Assembly (NCBI GenBank): GCA_003569245.1
Contig: BGOM01000019.1
Location: forward strand, 124,001-188,000
From: Opitutia bacterium
Lineage (GTDB): Bacteria > Verrucomicrobiota > Verrucomicrobiia > Opitutales > UBA953
Length of the DNA: 64,000 bases
Reading direction: 5' to 3'
The position numbers and the translations under genes were made by a program. Within the stretch, counting starts at the first letter, position 1, and every line of letters starts with the position of its first letter. The notes beneath the pieces were generated by a model. That model was not told the origin of the DNA. It did no database searches and worked only from the letters and a program-made list of their open reading frames with translations. This document shows, one piece after another, positions 1 through 10,595 of this stretch.

Positions 1-188
1 AAATCGACCCCGTCGAAGCCGAGGGCCTCGGCCTCGTCGAACAAGCCCTGCCTTACCTCGGCGATGGCGGTCAGCCAAGCCGGCCAGTCGGCGACCAGGC
101 TTTCCCCGTCGCCGATGACGAGATAGTTCCGGTCATTGCAGATTCGCTCCACCCAGCTTTCCCCGTCGGCGTCATCGTCGCAGCTCAT
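1..188 (-). CDS. hypothetical protein, 5' end only (runs off the window)
   Basis: An open frame on the minus strand starts with ATG at 188 and runs off the left edge, giving 62 residues beginning MSCDDDADGE. The frame is open upstream only to a TAG about 36 bases before the ATG, with no other start codon between, which fixes the start. The visible part is acidic with two Trp and a DWPAWL segment. I see no recognisable domain, signal peptide or membrane segment. No clear ribosome binding site precedes the ATG. The reading is plausible because the codons fit the local GC-rich bias, but function is unknown. Confidence 0.5.
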   Translation of the reverse strand, partial: MSCDDDADGESWVERICNDRNYLVIGDGESLVADWPAWLTAIAEVRQGLFDEAEALGFDGVD

Positions 189-311
189 GACGTAGCAGTC
201 TACCCGACCGCGGGCGGCCGTCTAGGCCCCCGCCTGTCATCGGTCCGACATCCGTGAAAGCGCTCGGGGAGGCCTGACCGGTCGGTGCGCGCCGCCCCGG
301 CCAACCAACCC

Positions 312-1843
312 TCACCGCTTCCGATAGACTTCGACGCGGCACTCATAGCCGCCGAGGTCCACCGGGCGGCGGGACTCGAGGCGCAGGGTCGGGTCGACGG
401 ATTCGAGGCGCAGCGGGTTCACGAAGACGAGGCGACCGCCGGGGCGCAGGACCTCGGAGGCGAGCCGGAAGAGGTCGGCGAAGAGGCCATGCATGTTCGG
501 CACCCGCACGCGCCGTCCGAGGGGCGGGTTGGAGATGACCAGCGAGACCTTGCCGCGGCGAGCTGGGGGATCTTGGTCACGTCGCGGAAATCGCAGGCAT
601 GGAAAGCGCCCTTCGTCCGCGGCAGCTTGGCCGCGGCGAAGTTCGCCTGGGCGATCGCGATCGCCGCCGGGTCGATGTCCGTGCCGACCACCTGGGCCAC
701 CTCGCCGAACAAGGCGGCCTCGATCAGCTCGAGACCCGAACCGCAGAAGGGATCCCAGACGAGCTCATCGGCCTGCTTGCCGGCGAGACGGGCCAGGCAG
801 GCGGCGAGCGGCGGGTGGGAAGCCGCGTTGATGGCGTCGGTGCGGTAATAAAGGCGGGGGTTCGGGCTCAGGCGCGGCCGCAGTTCGACCGAGGCGCTGA
901 GCTCATTGAAAAGCACGTCGACCGACCACGGGGACTCGCGGGCATCATTGAGGATGCGCGGGTTGAGGCGGAAGGCCTCGGCCGTGACCTTCGCGACCGC
1001 CGCGTCATGGTTACCCTCGGCCAGCATGCTGAGGCGGTAGCGCAGGGCGCCTTCCGTCAGGGTCTTCATCAGGAACTCCGTCCGGGGCGAGGCGATCAGT
1101 TTGGCCAGTTCGCCGATGGCCGCGGGCGACTGCGGGGAACGCACCAACCCCAGCACGAAGCTCGCCGTGTCGAAGCAACGGAAGCGGTAGAGGTCAGCCA
1201 GCGCGAAGGGGCCCTTGGGCTCGACCACGACGCACGTGCCGCGCACCTCGACGACCCGGAACTTACCCTGGCGCGCCTCGGCCTCGCGCACCTCATCGGC
1301 CACGATCGACTCCAACCCCGCCCGGCAACGCAGGTGAAGCTTAAGCCCATCCTGCTTGGGCAGAACCGCCTCCAGGCGGACCGCTCCGGGGCTCTCCTGC
1401 CGGGCCACGCTGGCGCGCACCTTCTGCTCGGACACCAGTTGGTCGCCCTTCCCCGTGACCACCTTGAGGGTCTCGGCGCCACCGATCTTCTCCAAGGCCT
1501 CGGCGACCTTGCGCTTCTCGCGGTCGACCTGCGTGGTCTGGAGGATATCCAGCAGCCGCTTCTCGGAGGACTCGTCGCCCCCGAGCTTCGGGATCGCGGC
1601 GGTGGCGTAGCGGCGAATCTTCTCGTTCGGGTCCTGCAGCAGGCCCACCATCCAGGCCTTCACCGCCGCCTTCATCTCGGGGTTACGGGAAGTCGAGAAG
1701 ACCACCCCGACCGCCCGGACCAGGGCGACCTGCTGGTTGCGCTCCTTCGGGGATAGACGGTCGAACTTGGGGACCTCCTCCGTCCAGAGCTGCTGGGGCG
1801 GCAGTTCCCGCAGCTGGCGGTAGAGCTCGTTGTCGGCTTTCAT
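312..1843 (-). CDS. HEAT-like/THUMP/N6-type RNA methyltransferase (one-base frameshift near 550)
   Basis: The gene reads from ATG at 1843 (a TTG at 1879 is a less likely alternative) for 431 codons, then continues in another frame from 548 to the stop at 312; restoring one base at 549-551 gives about 510 residues. Residues 1-170 look like helical HEAT-type repeats, about 175-325 resemble a THUMP region, and the rest is a class I SAM methyltransferase: DPFCGSG at 364-370 (motif I), GTDID at 387-391, and, only after frame correction, the ISNPPLG-type motif IV. This layout matches RlmL/TrmN-type (UPF0020) RNA methyltransferases, so a 23S rRNA or tRNA guanosine/adenosine target is likely, but the exact base is not readable. 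The N-terminal HEAT-like extension is unusual. Either the gene is broken or a base is missing from the sequence; intact coding bias on both sides favours the latter. Confidence 0.75.
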
Positions 1844-1894
1844 GGATAAGTCAGTCGGGGCGGGGGGAGCGGAAGTCAAGGATGGCGGGCGGAG

Positions 1895-1918
1895 GGGCTT
1901 GGGCTTGGGCTTGGGCTT
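1895..1918. repeat. GGGCTT hexamer, four perfect tandem copies
   Basis: Four exact head-to-tail copies of GGGCTT occupy this stretch just upstream of the methyltransferase start. The motif resembles the degenerate GGGCTTGGGCTAGGG-type sequence seen in other intergenic gaps of the window (about 18250 and 58520). Confidence 0.9.
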
Positions 1919-2033
1919 GATCGCGAAGGACGCACGGCCGACCGGGGACGGTCAGCCCTACCTGGCTACTTCCCTCCAGCCCTCGAGTCCTCCGGCCCTC
2001 CATCCGTCCATCCGCCTGCCCATCGTTCGCCAC

Positions 2034-2064
2034 TTTTCCCAACAAAAATAGGCAAATGGGAAAA
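2034..2064. promoter_or_regulatory. inverted repeat TTTTCCCA / TGGGAAAA upstream of gltB
   Basis: Perfect 8-base arms at 2034-2041 and 2057-2064 are separated by an AT-rich 15-base spacer. It sits in a divergent promoter region, about 60 bases upstream of the best -35 candidate for gltB, so it could be a regulator binding site. It is AT-rich against a GC-rich background. No regulator is identified. Confidence 0.4.
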
Positions 2065-2125
2065 TGTCGACAGGCGAGCCGAGGAGCCGCTCCCGAAGGG
2101 GGTCCGGACAACCTGTAACTTGCCT

Positions 2126-2156
2126 TTGACAGAGGGGGAATATTGCCCACTAGATT
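2126..2156 (+). promoter_or_regulatory. candidate sigma-70 promoter of gltBD
   Basis: A perfect TTGACA lies at 2126-2131. A -10 candidate TAGATT at 2151-2156 follows with a 19-base spacer, longer than the ideal 17. It would start transcription near 2163, leaving a leader of about 70 bases before the gltB ATG at 2234. Confidence 0.5.
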
Positions 2157-2233
2157 TCACATCCTTGCGGTCTTCCCAAGGGCACCGGCTCCCGAAGCCA
2201 ACATCAGCCACTTTTTCCCGCCCACACCAAGCA

Positions 2234-5200
2234 ATGAAGAATCCCGGCCTCCCCGAGAAACAGGGTCTCTACGACCCCCAGTTCGAGCATGACGCCTGCG
2301 GCGTCGGCTTCGTTTGCCAGATGAAGGGCAAGCGCTCGCACGACATCATCCAGCAGGCCCTGACCATCTTGGTGAATCTGGACCACCGCGGCGCCTGCGG
2401 CTGCGAGACGAACACCGGCGACGGCGCCGGCATCCTCCTCCAGCTCCCCCACGGCTTCTTCGCCAAGCACGGCCCCGCCGGCCTGCCCAAGCCCGGCCAC
2501 TACGGCGTCGGCATGCTCTACCTCTCCCCGGACGCCAAGATCCGGACCGAGAGCGAGAAGACCTTCGAGGCCATCGTGAAGACCGAAGGCCTCACCTTCC
2601 TCGGCTGGCGCGACGTCCCGACCGACAACTCCTCCCTCGGCGCCACCGCCCGGAAGAGCGAGCCGCGCGTGCGCCAGGCCTTCATCGGCCGCCCGGCGTC
2701 CCTCGCCACCGACCAGGACTTCGAGCGCAAGCTGTTCATCGTCTCCAAGCAGGCCCACTACCAGCTGCGCGCCTCCGGCAAGGACGAGTTCTACTACGCC
2801 AGCTCCCTCTCCTGCCGCACCCTGATCTACAAGGGCATGCTCATGCCCGAGCAGGTGGGCAAGTACTTCAAGGACCTGGCCGACCCTTCGATGGACACCG
2901 CCTTGGCGCTCGTCCACTCCCGCTTCTCGACCAACACCTTCCCGAGCTGGGAGCGCGCCCACCCGTACCACTTCATCGCCCACAACGGCGAGATCAACAC
3001 CCTGCGCGGCAACGTGAACTGGATGAAGGCGCGCGAGCCCCTGCTGGCTTCCCCGCTCTTCGGCGCCGACATCAAGAAGATCGTCCCGGTCGTGAACCCG
3101 AACGGTTCCGACTCCGCGATGTTCGACAACGTGCTCGAGCTCATGGTCATGGGTGGCCGCTCGCTGCCCGAGGCGATGATGATGATGATTCCCGAGCCCT
3201 GGAACGGCCACGAGTCCATGAGCCCGGAGAAGAAGGCCTTCTACGAGTACCAGTCCTGCCTCATGGAGCCGTGGGACGGCCCCGCGTCCGTCGTCTTCAC
3301 CGACGGCACGATGATCGGCGCCACCCTCGACCGCAACGGCCTGCGCCCCTCGCGCTACTACGTGACCAAGGATGACTACGTCATCATGGGCTCCGAGGCC
3401 GGCGTCCTGCCGATCGACCCCGCCAACGTGGCCGCCAAGGGCCGCCTCCAGCCGGGCCGCATGTTCATCGTGAACATGGAGGAGGGCCGCATCGTCCCCG
3501 ACGAGGAGATCAAGCAGAAGATCGCCGCCCAGAAGCCCTACCGCGAGTGGCTCAACAAGAACCTCATCAAGCTGGCCGATATCGCCGAGGCCCCCGAGGT
3601 CCCGACCGCCGACCACTCCACCGTCGTCCAGCGCCAGCTGGCGTTCGGCTACACCTTCGAGGACCAGCGCAAGCTCCTCGTGCCGATGGGCAAGGACGGC
3701 GTCGAGGCCACCGGCTCGATGGGCACGGACATCCCCCTGGCCGTCCTCTCCAACCGCTCGAAGCTGCTGTACGACTACTTCAAGCAGCTCTTCGCGCAGG
3801 TGACCAACCCGCCGATCGACTGCATCCGCGAGGAGATCGTCACCTCCTCCGTCACCACCATCGGGCCGGAGCGCAACCTCCTCGATCCGAACCCCGCGAG
3901 CGCGCACCTCATCGAGCTGCCCACGCCGATCATCACCAACGAGGAGCTGGCGAAGCTCCGGCACGTGGCCCAGGGCCAGTTCCGCTCGGTCACCATCCCC
4001 ACCCTCTTCGACCCGCGCGACGGCGCCCAGGGCCTGGAGAAGGCGATGGCCGAGGTCTGCCGCCAGGCCGGCCTGCACATCGACGCCGGCATCAACCTCA
4101 TCATCCTGAGCGACCGCGGCGTCGACCGCCACAACGCGGCCATCCCGCCCCTGCTCGCCGTCTCCGGCCTGCACCACTACCTGATCCGCGAAGGCAAGCG
4201 CACCAAGGTCGGCCTCATCCTCGAGTCCGGCGAGCCGCGCGAAGTCCACCACTTCTGCACGCTCATCGGCTACGGTTGCGCCGCCATCAACCCGTACCTC
4301 GCGTTCGAGACCCTCGACGACATGATCCGCCAGGGTCTGCTCGTCGGCGTCGACCATTACACGGCCTGCAAGAACTACGTGAAGGCCGCCACCAAGGGTA
4401 TCGTCAAGGTCGCCTCCAAGATCGGCATCTCGACCATCCAGAGCTACCTCGGCGCCCAGATCTTCGAGTGCGTCGGCCTCCAGCAGAAGGTCGTCGACCA
4501 GTACTTCACCGGCACCGCCACCCGCATCGAGGGCGCGGACCTCGCGGCCATCGCCGAGGAGACCCTCGCCCGCCACCGCCTCGCCTACACCGAGCGCGTC
4601 GAGACCGCCTCGACCCTCACCGTCGGCGGCGACTACCAGTGGCGCAACGAAGGCGAAGCCCACCTCTTCAGCCCGCAGGTCATCCACAGCCTCCAGAAGG
4701 CCGTGCGCACCGGCAACTACGAGACCTTCAAGGTCTACACCGGCCTGGTGAACAACCAGATGCAGCAGATCTTCACGCTGCGCGGCCTGCTCCAGTTCAA
4801 GCCCCGCGCCGCCGTGCCGCTCGAGGAGGTCGAATCCGTCGAGACCATCCTCAAGCGCTTCAAGTCCGGCGCGATGAGCTACGGCTCCATCTCCAAGGAA
4901 GCCCACGAGAGCCTCGCCATCGCGATGAACCGCATCGGCGGCAAGTCCAACACCGGCGAAGGCGGCGAGGACCCCGAGCGCTACACCTGGACCAACGCCC
5001 AGGGCGATTCCAAGAACTCCGCCATCAAGCAGGTGGCCTCCGGCCGCTTCGGCGTCACCAGCCTCTACCTCACGCAGGCCAAGGAAGTGCAGATCAAGAT
5101 GGCCCAGGGCGCGAAGCCCGGCGAAGGCGGCCAGCTCCCCGGCGGCAAGGTCTACCCGTGGATCGCCAAGGTGCGCCACTCCACCACCGGCGTCGGCCTC

Positions 5201-6811
5201 ATCTCCCCGCCCCCGCACCACGACATCTACTCGATCGAGGACCTTTCGGAACTCATCCATGACCTGAAGAACGCCAACCGCGCCGCGCGCGTCAGCGTGA
5301 AGCTCGTCTCCGAGGTCGGCGTCGGCACCATCGCCACCGGCGTCGCCAAGGCGCACGCGGACGTCGTGCTCATCTCCGGCTTCGACGGCGGCACGGGCGC
5401 CTCGCCCCAGACCTCCATCAAGCACGCCGGCCTGCCGTGGGAACTCGGCCTCGCCGAGACCCACCAGACGCTCGTCCTCAACAACCTGCGCTCGCGCATC
5501 GTCGTCGAGACCGACGGCCAGCTGAAGACCGGCCGCGACGTCGTCGTCGCCGCCCTCCTCGGCGCCGAGGAGTTCGGCTTCGCCACCGCCCCGCTCGTGT
5601 CGCTCGGCTGCATCATGATGCGCGTGTGCCACCTGAACACCTGCCCCGTCGGCGTCGCCACCCAGGACCCCGAGCTGCGCAAGAACTTCCAGGGCGACCC
5701 CAACGACGCGGTCAACTTCATGCGCTTCATCGCGCAGGAAGTCCGCGAGATCATGGCCTCCCTCGGTTTCCGCACCCTCAACGAGATGGTCGGCCGCACC
5801 GACGTCCTCGAGGCGCGCCACGCCGTCGACCACTGGAAGGCCAAGGGCATCGACCTCTCCAAGCTCCTCTACTCCCCGAAGGTCGGCCCCGAGGTCGGCC
5901 GCTACTGCACCGAGAAGCAGGACCATGGTCTCGAGAAAAGCCTCGACCTCTCCGTGCTGCTGGAGAAGTGCCGCCCGGCCATCGAGAAGGGCGAGAAGGT
6001 CCGCTACGAAGGCGAGATCAAGAACACCCACCGCGTCGTCGGCACGATCCTCGGCAACGAGATCACCAAGAAGCACTGGCATGGCCTGCCGGACGGCACC
6101 ATCCACCTGAAGTTCAAGGGCAGCGCGGGCCAGTCCCTCGGCGCCTTCATCCCCGCGGGCGTGACCATCGAGCTCGAGGGCGACGCCAACGACTACGTCG
6201 GCAAGGGCCTCTCCGGCGGCCGCATCCTCGTCTACCCCGACGCCCGGGCCACCTTCAAGGCCGAGGACAACATCCTCCTCGGCAACGTCGCGCTCTACGG
6301 CGCCACCTCCGGCGAGGCCTTCTTCCGCGGCGTCGCGGGCGAGCGCTTCTGCGTGCGCAACTCCGGCGTCACCACCGTCGTCGAAGGCGTGGGTGACCAC
6401 GGCTGCGAATACATGACCGGCGGCAAGGTCGTCGTCCTCGGGACCACCGGCCGCAACTTCGCCGCGGGCATGTCCGGCGGCGTGGCCTACATCCTCGACG
6501 AGAAGGGCGATTTCGCCACCCGCTGCAACAAGCAGATGGTCGGGCTCGAGAAGGTCGAGGGCGCCGAGGGCGCCGAGCTCCGCGCGCTGGTCCAGCGCCA
6601 CGCCGACCTCACCGGCAGCCAGAAGGCCAAGGCTTTGCTGGCGAACTGGGACGCGGCCGTCACGAAGTTCGTCAAGGTGATGCCCAAGGATTACAAGCGC
6701 GTGCTGCAGGCCATCGCGACCGCGCAGGCCAAGGGTCTCTCCGGCGACGCCGCCCTCCAGGAGGCGTTCGAGATCAACGCCCGCGACGAAGCCCGCGTCG
6801 GCGGCGGCTGA
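2234..6811 (+). CDS. gltB: glutamate synthase (NADPH), large alpha subunit
   Basis: This 1525-residue protein makes glutamate from 2-oxoglutarate and glutamine-derived ammonia in the GS-GOGAT ammonia assimilation route. It has the family order: an N-terminal class II glutamine amidotransferase with Cys22 in ACGVGFV after a 21-residue propeptide, a central domain, the FMN-binding synthase domain ([27 protein letters not shown]), the 3Fe-4S cysteines in [13 protein letters not shown], and the C-terminal GXGXG beta-helix ([16 protein letters not shown]). I chose ATG 2234 because it places the nucleophile Cys correctly; an open frame further upstream (to 2120) is not needed. gltD follows 35 bases later, so the two subunits are probably co-transcribed. 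Length is normal for the family. Confidence 0.98.
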   Translation: MKNPGLPEKQGLYDPQFEHDACGVGFVCQMKGKRSHDIIQQALTILVNLDHRGACGCETNTGDGAGILLQLPHGFFAKHGPAGLPKPGHYGVGMLYLSPDAKIRTESEKTFEAIVKTEGLTFLGWRDVPTDNSSLGATARKSEPRVRQAFIGRPASLATDQDFERKLFIVSKQAHYQLRASGKDEFYYASSLSCRTLIYKGMLMPEQVGKYFKDLADPSMDTALALVHSRFSTNTFPSWERAHPYHFIAHNGEINTLRGNVNWMKAREPLLASPLFGADIKKIVPVVNPNGSDSAMFDNVLELMVMGGRSLPEAMMMMIPEPWNGHESMSPEKKAFYEYQSCLMEPWDGPASVVFTDGTMIGATLDRNGLRPSRYYVTKDDYVIMGSEAGVLPIDPANVAAKGRLQPGRMFIVNMEEGRIVPDEEIKQKIAAQKPYREWLNKNLIKLADIAEAPEVPTADHSTVVQRQLAFGYTFEDQRKLLVPMGKDGVEATGSMGTDIPLAVLSNRSKLLYDYFKQLFAQVTNPPIDCIREEIVTSSVTTIGPERNLLDPNPASAHLIELPTPIITNEELAKLRHVAQGQFRSVTIPTLFDPRDGAQGLEKAMAEVCRQAGLHIDAGINLIILSDRGVDRHNAAIPPLLAVSGLHHYLIREGKRTKVGLILESGEPREVHHFCTLIGYGCAAINPYLAFETLDDMIRQGLLVGVDHYTACKNYVKAATKGIVKVASKIGISTIQSYLGAQIFECVGLQQKVVDQYFTGTATRIEGADLAAIAEETLARHRLAYTERVETASTLTVGGDYQWRNEGEAHLFSPQVIHSLQKAVRTGNYETFKVYTGLVNNQMQQIFTLRGLLQFKPRAAVPLEEVESVETILKRFKSGAMSYGSISKEAHESLAIAMNRIGGKSNTGEGGEDPERYTWTNAQGDSKNSAIKQVASGRFGVTSLYLTQAKEVQIKMAQGAKPGEGGQLPGGKVYPWIAKVRHSTTGVGLISPPPHHDIYSIEDLSELIHDLKNANRAARVSVKLVSEVGVGTIATGVAKAHADVVLISGFDGGTGASPQTSIKHAGLPWELGLAETHQTLVLNNLRSRIVVETDGQLKTGRDVVVAALLGAEEFGFATAPLVSLGCIMMRVCHLNTCPVGVATQDPELRKNFQGDPNDAVNFMRFIAQEVREIMASLGFRTLNEMVGRTDVLEARHAVDHWKAKGIDLSKLLYSPKVGPEVGRYCTEKQDHGLEKSLDLSVLLEKCRPAIEKGEKVRYEGEIKNTHRVVGTILGNEITKKHWHGLPDGTIHLKFKGSAGQSLGAFIPAGVTIELEGDANDYVGKGLSGGRILVYPDARATFKAEDNILLGNVALYGATSGEAFFRGVAGERFCVRNSGVTTVVEGVGDHGCEYMTGGKVVVLGTTGRNFAAGMSGGVAYILDEKGDFATRCNKQMVGLEKVEGAEGAELRALVQRHADLTGSQKAKALLANWDAAVTKFVKVMPKDYKRVLQAIATAQAKGLSGDAALQEAFEINARDEARVGGG

Positions 6812-6846
6812 GCCCACCACCCACCAGACACCAACCCTTCGCAATC

Positions 6847-8331
6847 ATGGGAAAACCTACCGGCTTCTTCGAATTCCAGCGCGAGCTCCCGACGGACCGC
6901 GAACCGCTCGTCCGCATCGGCGACTGGAAGGAGATCCACCACCACCATTCCGACGAGAAGCTCCGCACCCAGGGCGCGCGCTGCATGGACTGCGGCGTGC
7001 CGTTCTGCCACACGGGCAAGCTCATCAGCGGGATGGCCGCGGGCTGCCCGATCAACAACCTGATCCCCGAGTGGAACGACCTCGTCTACAAGGGTCTCTG
7101 GCGCGAGGCGCTGGAGCGTCTGCACAAGACGAACAACTTCCCGGAGTTCACCGGCCGCGTCTGCCCCGCCCCGTGCGAAGGCTCCTGCGTCCTCGGCATG
7201 AACCGCCCGGCCGTGACCATCAAGAACATCGAGGTCTCGATCGTCGACAAGGGCTGGGAGAACGGCTGGGTCATCCCCCGCCCGCCCGTGAAGCGCACCG
7301 GCAAGAAGGTCGCCATCATCGGCTCCGGCCCGGCCGGCCTCTCCGCCGCCGCGCAGCTGAACTACGCCGGCCATAACGTCACCGTCTTCGAACGCTCGGA
7401 CCGCCCCGGCGGCCTCCTCATGTACGGCATCCCGAACATGAAGCTCGAGAAGGAAGCGGTCGTCCTGCGCCGTATCAAGCTCCTCGAGGACGAGGGCGTG
7501 ACCTTCAAGTGCGGCGTGAACGTCGGCACCGACGTCACCGTCGAGCAGCTCCGCAAGACCTTCGACGCCGTCATCCTCTGCGTCGGCGCGACCAAGGGCC
7601 GCGACCTCCCGCTCCCCGGCCGCGAGGCCAAGGGCATCCATCTCGCGATGGAGTTCCTCCACGCCAACACCAAGAACCTCCTGGACGGCAAAGCCCCCGA
7701 CGCCTCGATCAGCGCCAAGGGCAAGGACGTCGTGATCATCGGCGGCGGCGACACCGGCACCGACTGCGTGGGCACCTCGCTCCGCCACGGCTGCAAATCC
7801 GTCATCCAGCTCGAGATCATGGCCAAGGCCCCGCTCACCCGCGGCAAGGACAACCCCTGGCCCGAATGGCCGAAGACCTACAAGGTCGACTACGGTCAGG
7901 AAGAGGCCGCCGCCAAGTTCGGCTCCGACCCCCGCGTCTACCTCACCACCGCCACGAAGTTCGTCGCCGACGAACAGGGCAACCTCAAGGAAGTCCACAC
8001 CGTCGAGGTGAAGTGGGAGAAGAACGACAAGGGCCAGTTCGTGCCGACGCACGTCCCCGGCACCGAGAAGGTCCGGCCGGCGCAGCTCGTGCTGCTCGCC
8101 ATGGGCTTCATCGGTCCCGAGCAGCCGCTCCTCGAGTCCTTCGGCCTCGAGCGCGACGCCCGCACCAACATCAAGGCCGACCACGAGAAGTACGTGACCA
8201 ACCTCCCCGGCGTCTTCGCCGCGGGCGATTGCCGCCGCGGCCAGTCCCTGGTCGTCTGGGCCTTCAACGAAGGCCGGGGCGTCGCCCGCGAGTGCGACCG
8301 CTTCCTGATGGGCAAGACCGAGCTGGTGTAA
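6847..8331 (+). CDS. gltD: glutamate synthase (NADPH), small beta subunit
   Basis: This 494-residue flavoprotein oxidises NADPH and passes electrons to GltB. The N-terminus carries two cysteine clusters for 4Fe-4S centres (C46, C49, C54, C67 and the later CPAPCEGSC). An FAD-binding [10 protein letters not shown] follows near residue 158 and an NADPH-binding GGGDTGTDC near residue 302. The C-terminal [18 protein letters not shown] segment is typical of the family. It lies directly downstream of gltB and is followed by a strong terminator at 8354-8386, so gltBD form a two-gene operon. Confidence 0.98.
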   Translation: MGKPTGFFEFQRELPTDREPLVRIGDWKEIHHHHSDEKLRTQGARCMDCGVPFCHTGKLISGMAAGCPINNLIPEWNDLVYKGLWREALERLHKTNNFPEFTGRVCPAPCEGSCVLGMNRPAVTIKNIEVSIVDKGWENGWVIPRPPVKRTGKKVAIIGSGPAGLSAAAQLNYAGHNVTVFERSDRPGGLLMYGIPNMKLEKEAVVLRRIKLLEDEGVTFKCGVNVGTDVTVEQLRKTFDAVILCVGATKGRDLPLPGREAKGIHLAMEFLHANTKNLLDGKAPDASISAKGKDVVIIGGGDTGTDCVGTSLRHGCKSVIQLEIMAKAPLTRGKDNPWPEWPKTYKVDYGQEEAAAKFGSDPRVYLTTATKFVADEQGNLKEVHTVEVKWEKNDKGQFVPTHVPGTEKVRPAQLVLLAMGFIGPEQPLLESFGLERDARTNIKADHEKYVTNLPGVFAAGDCRRGQSLVVWAFNEGRGVARECDRFLMGKTELV

Positions 8332-8353
8332 CCAGACGATCAACCCCCAAGCA

Positions 8354-8386
8354 GACCCGGCTCAAGCGAGCCGGGTCTTTTGTTTT
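8354..8386 (+). terminator. rho-independent terminator of gltBD
   Basis: A perfect 10-base stem GACCCGGCTC (8354-8363) and GAGCCGGGTC (8368-8377) with loop AAGC is followed at once by TTTTGTTTT. It lies 22 bases after the gltD stop. Confidence 0.93.
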
Positions 8387-8422
8387 ATCGGGCCGGACGC
8401 GGAGCCGCCCCTTGCCTTTCCC

Positions 8423-8458
8423 GGCCCCAGCCCTAGCCCTAACCCCAGCCCACCCCTC
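8423..8458. repeat. degenerate C-rich intergenic repeat (CCCTAGCCCTAACCC type)
   Basis: The stretch between the gltD terminator and the next gene reads as repeated CCCAG/CCCTAG/CCCTAACC units. Very similar sequence recurs in other intergenic regions of this window (about 18298-18350, 58640-58674, 63668-63680). Confidence 0.6.
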
Positions 8459-8466
8459 TCCTACCC

Positions 8467-9219
8467 ATGCCCTCCCCCGCCTCCTTCAAGGACCTCGCCC
8501 TGGCCACCGCGCTCGCCGCGGGCGACCTGCTCGCCGCCGGCGCGCAGATGAAGGTCAACCTGTCGACCGACGACGACGTGAAGATGCAGGCCGACGTGGA
8601 TTCGGAGACGTTGGTGCGCGAGCGATTGAAGTCGACCGGCCTGCCGGTGATCGGCGAGGAGCTCGGCGGCGACCCGGCGCTCTTCGAGAGCCGGGAACTC
8701 TACTGGGTCGTGGACCCGCTCGACGGCACCTACAACTACCTCCGCCGCCAGCCCGCGACGTGCGTGTCCCTCGGGTTGATGCGCGGTCCGGAGCCGGTGC
8801 TCGGCGTGATCCACGATTTCACGGCGAAGAAAACCCTCCTCGGACTGCCCGGCGAAGGCACGTTCGTGAACGGTCGCGCCATCCGGCCCGGCTGGGTCGC
8901 CGACCTCAAGGATGCGTGCATCATGACGGGCTTCCCCGCCGCGGCCGACAAGTCGGGCCCGGCGATGGAGCTCTTTGTCCGCCAGGTGGGCCGTTATAAG
9001 AAAATCCGCATGATCGGTTCGGCCGCCCTCGCCCTCGCCTACGTGGGCGAAGGCATCGCGGACGCTTATTACGAATCCGGGACGAACCTTTGGGATGTCG
9101 CGGCCGGTCTGGCCATCATCAAGGCTTCCGGCGGCTACTACCGCCTGACGCCCACGGGCAAACGCCCCCTGAATTACGACCTCTGGGCCGCCGCCCGGGA
9201 GGAGTGGACCCGCGGATAG
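8467..9219 (+). CDS. inositol monophosphatase family protein
   Basis: This 250-residue cytoplasmic protein belongs to the Mg2+-dependent inositol monophosphatase/CysQ/histidinol-phosphatase superfamily. The metal-binding motifs are visible: GEELGG near residue 62, DPLDGTYNY near residue 82 and the C-terminal WDVAAGLAII with the second-domain Asp. Length is normal. The family covers inositol monophosphatase, PAP phosphatase and histidinol-phosphatase; the window also carries hisB, hisC and hisH, and this HisB lacks a phosphatase domain, so a histidinol-phosphatase role is possible but not shown. It is preceded by the gltD terminator and is probably a separate transcription unit. Confidence 0.9.
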   Translation: MPSPASFKDLALATALAAGDLLAAGAQMKVNLSTDDDVKMQADVDSETLVRERLKSTGLPVIGEELGGDPALFESRELYWVVDPLDGTYNYLRRQPATCVSLGLMRGPEPVLGVIHDFTAKKTLLGLPGEGTFVNGRAIRPGWVADLKDACIMTGFPAAADKSGPAMELFVRQVGRYKKIRMIGSAALALAYVGEGIADAYYESGTNLWDVAAGLAIIKASGGYYRLTPTGKRPLNYDLWAAAREEWTRG

Positions 9220-9258
9220 GGCTTGGACGCCCCCTGGAGGCCGGATTAGGGTAAGGTC

Positions 9259-10557
9259 ATGCCCCACCCCCTCAAAGCCCTCCTAGGAGCCTTGGCGATG
9301 GCTTGTGCCCCCCTCGGCGCGGCGACGCCCACCGTCTTTGACCGGCCGGCCCTTCCCCCGGAGGCCTGCCCGGTACCGGCGCAGCGGCCTGACGTGGGTA
9401 ATCCCTACGCCAATCCGGAGCCGCTGATCGACGGGGCTGCCCGGATGGAGATTGCCAAACGTAACCCCGGGTGGAAAGCCGTGCTCGCCGACGCCGACGC
9501 CGAGGTCGGGGCGTGCGCGCAGTTCCTGATCCTGACGATGCCGGCGGCGGACTGGGAGAAGCTTTCGGCCGACTTCATCGCGACCAACATCCGGGAGGCC
9601 CTGGCGGCCCGCCGCGCCCACGCTTGGGCGGCGAACGTCCCTTGGCCGCTCTTCCTGAACGACGTGCTCCCCTACGCCTGCCTGGACGAACCGCGCGAGG
9701 CCTGGCGGGCCGACTTCCGTCGTCGCTTCGGGGCGATGGTCAAGGATGCGAAGACCCGGGACGAAGCCGCCCGGATCGTCAACGCGCGTATCCAGGGTGA
9801 GACCGGCGTGAAATACAGCACCAAGCGCCGCGCGCCGAACCAGAGCCCGGCCGATTCGATGCGCCAAGGCATGGCCTCCTGCTCCGGCCTCTCCATCCTG
9901 CTCTGCGATGCCTTCCGCGCGATCGGCCTGCCCGCCCGCGTGGCCGGCGTGCCGACGTGGACGACGATCAACGGCAACCACAACTGGGTCGAGGTCTGGC
10001 TGGGGCCCGATGGAGCCCCCCGTCCGGACTCCCCGATCACCCCGCCCGACGCCGCCGACTGGGCGCGGGCGTGGCGGGTGACCGAATACAACCCGGACGC
10101 GAAAGGCTGGGATCACGCGTGGTTCATGGACCGCGCCGCCGCGGCCGACCCCGCGCGACCCGAGACCCGCATCTACGCCACGAGCTGGCACTGGACCGGC
10201 CTCGCCTTCCCGATGGTCTGGGACCTCGCCTCGCGACAAGTCCACGGGCTCGATCGCACGGCGGCTTACCACGGCCTGGCCGGCGGGCATCGGCAGGCGA
10301 TCGCCGCGGACCGCTGCCTCATCTCCGTGCGCGCCACCCGCGCCGGGAAGCGCGTCGCGGCCACCGTGTCGATCGTGCAGCCTGGCCAGCCCGACCGCAC
10401 CGTCGTGACCCGCGGGGAGGACAAGGACCTGAACGACATCGCGCGCTTCGAGGTCCCCGCGCACGAAGGCCGGGTCGAGCTGCGCGTCGGCGACGTCACC
10501 GCCGTGGCCGTGCCGGCGGGCGGCAAGGAAGTCGTGGTCGAGCTCGCGCTGCCATAA
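9259..10557 (+). CDS. secreted transglutaminase-like domain protein
   Basis: The 432-residue product starts with a signal peptide (MPHPLKALLGALAMACAPLGAA). The centre has a transglutaminase-like/papain-fold core: Cys in GMASCSGLSILLCDAFRAIG near residue 213, His in NGNHNWVEVW near residue 241 and Asp in TEYNPDAKGWDH near residue 277. Bacterial proteins of this kind are mostly uncharacterised peptidases or amidases acting outside the cytoplasm. The C-terminal 100 residues look beta-rich. It lies 39 bases after the phosphatase-family gene. Function beyond the fold is unknown. Confidence 0.8.
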   Translation: MPHPLKALLGALAMACAPLGAATPTVFDRPALPPEACPVPAQRPDVGNPYANPEPLIDGAARMEIAKRNPGWKAVLADADAEVGACAQFLILTMPAADWEKLSADFIATNIREALAARRAHAWAANVPWPLFLNDVLPYACLDEPREAWRADFRRRFGAMVKDAKTRDEAARIVNARIQGETGVKYSTKRRAPNQSPADSMRQGMASCSGLSILLCDAFRAIGLPARVAGVPTWTTINGNHNWVEVWLGPDGAPRPDSPITPPDAADWARAWRVTEYNPDAKGWDHAWFMDRAAAADPARPETRIYATSWHWTGLAFPMVWDLASRQVHGLDRTAAYHGLAGGHRQAIAADRCLISVRATRAGKRVAATVSIVQPGQPDRTVVTRGEDKDLNDIARFEVPAHEGRVELRVGDVTAVAVPAGGKEVVVELALP

Positions 10558-10595
10558 AGCGTAGACAGCCGGACGGGAAAGACTAGAACCAGCGC

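Larger units (their letters stand above)
1844..2233. other. 390-base divergent intergenic region
   Basis: This gap separates the minus-strand methyltransferase gene from gltB. It holds four tandem GGGCTT hexamers (1895-1918), a pyrimidine-rich stretch with CCATCCGTCCATCC (about 2000-2015), an inverted repeat at 2034-2064 and a promoter candidate at 2126-2156. I see no convincing gene in it. Confidence 0.7.

Noticed and set aside
1380-1760. Plus-strand open frames across the methyltransferase gene (for example 599-1756)
   Set aside because: Arg/Gly/Leu-rich shadow of the minus-strand gene without motifs.
2204-6844. Very long open frame (about 1546 codons) opposite gltB/gltD
   Set aside because: It is a mirror of the GC-rich codon bias of gltB: Ala/Gly/Val/Asp-rich with no motif, while the plus strand encodes an unambiguous GltB.
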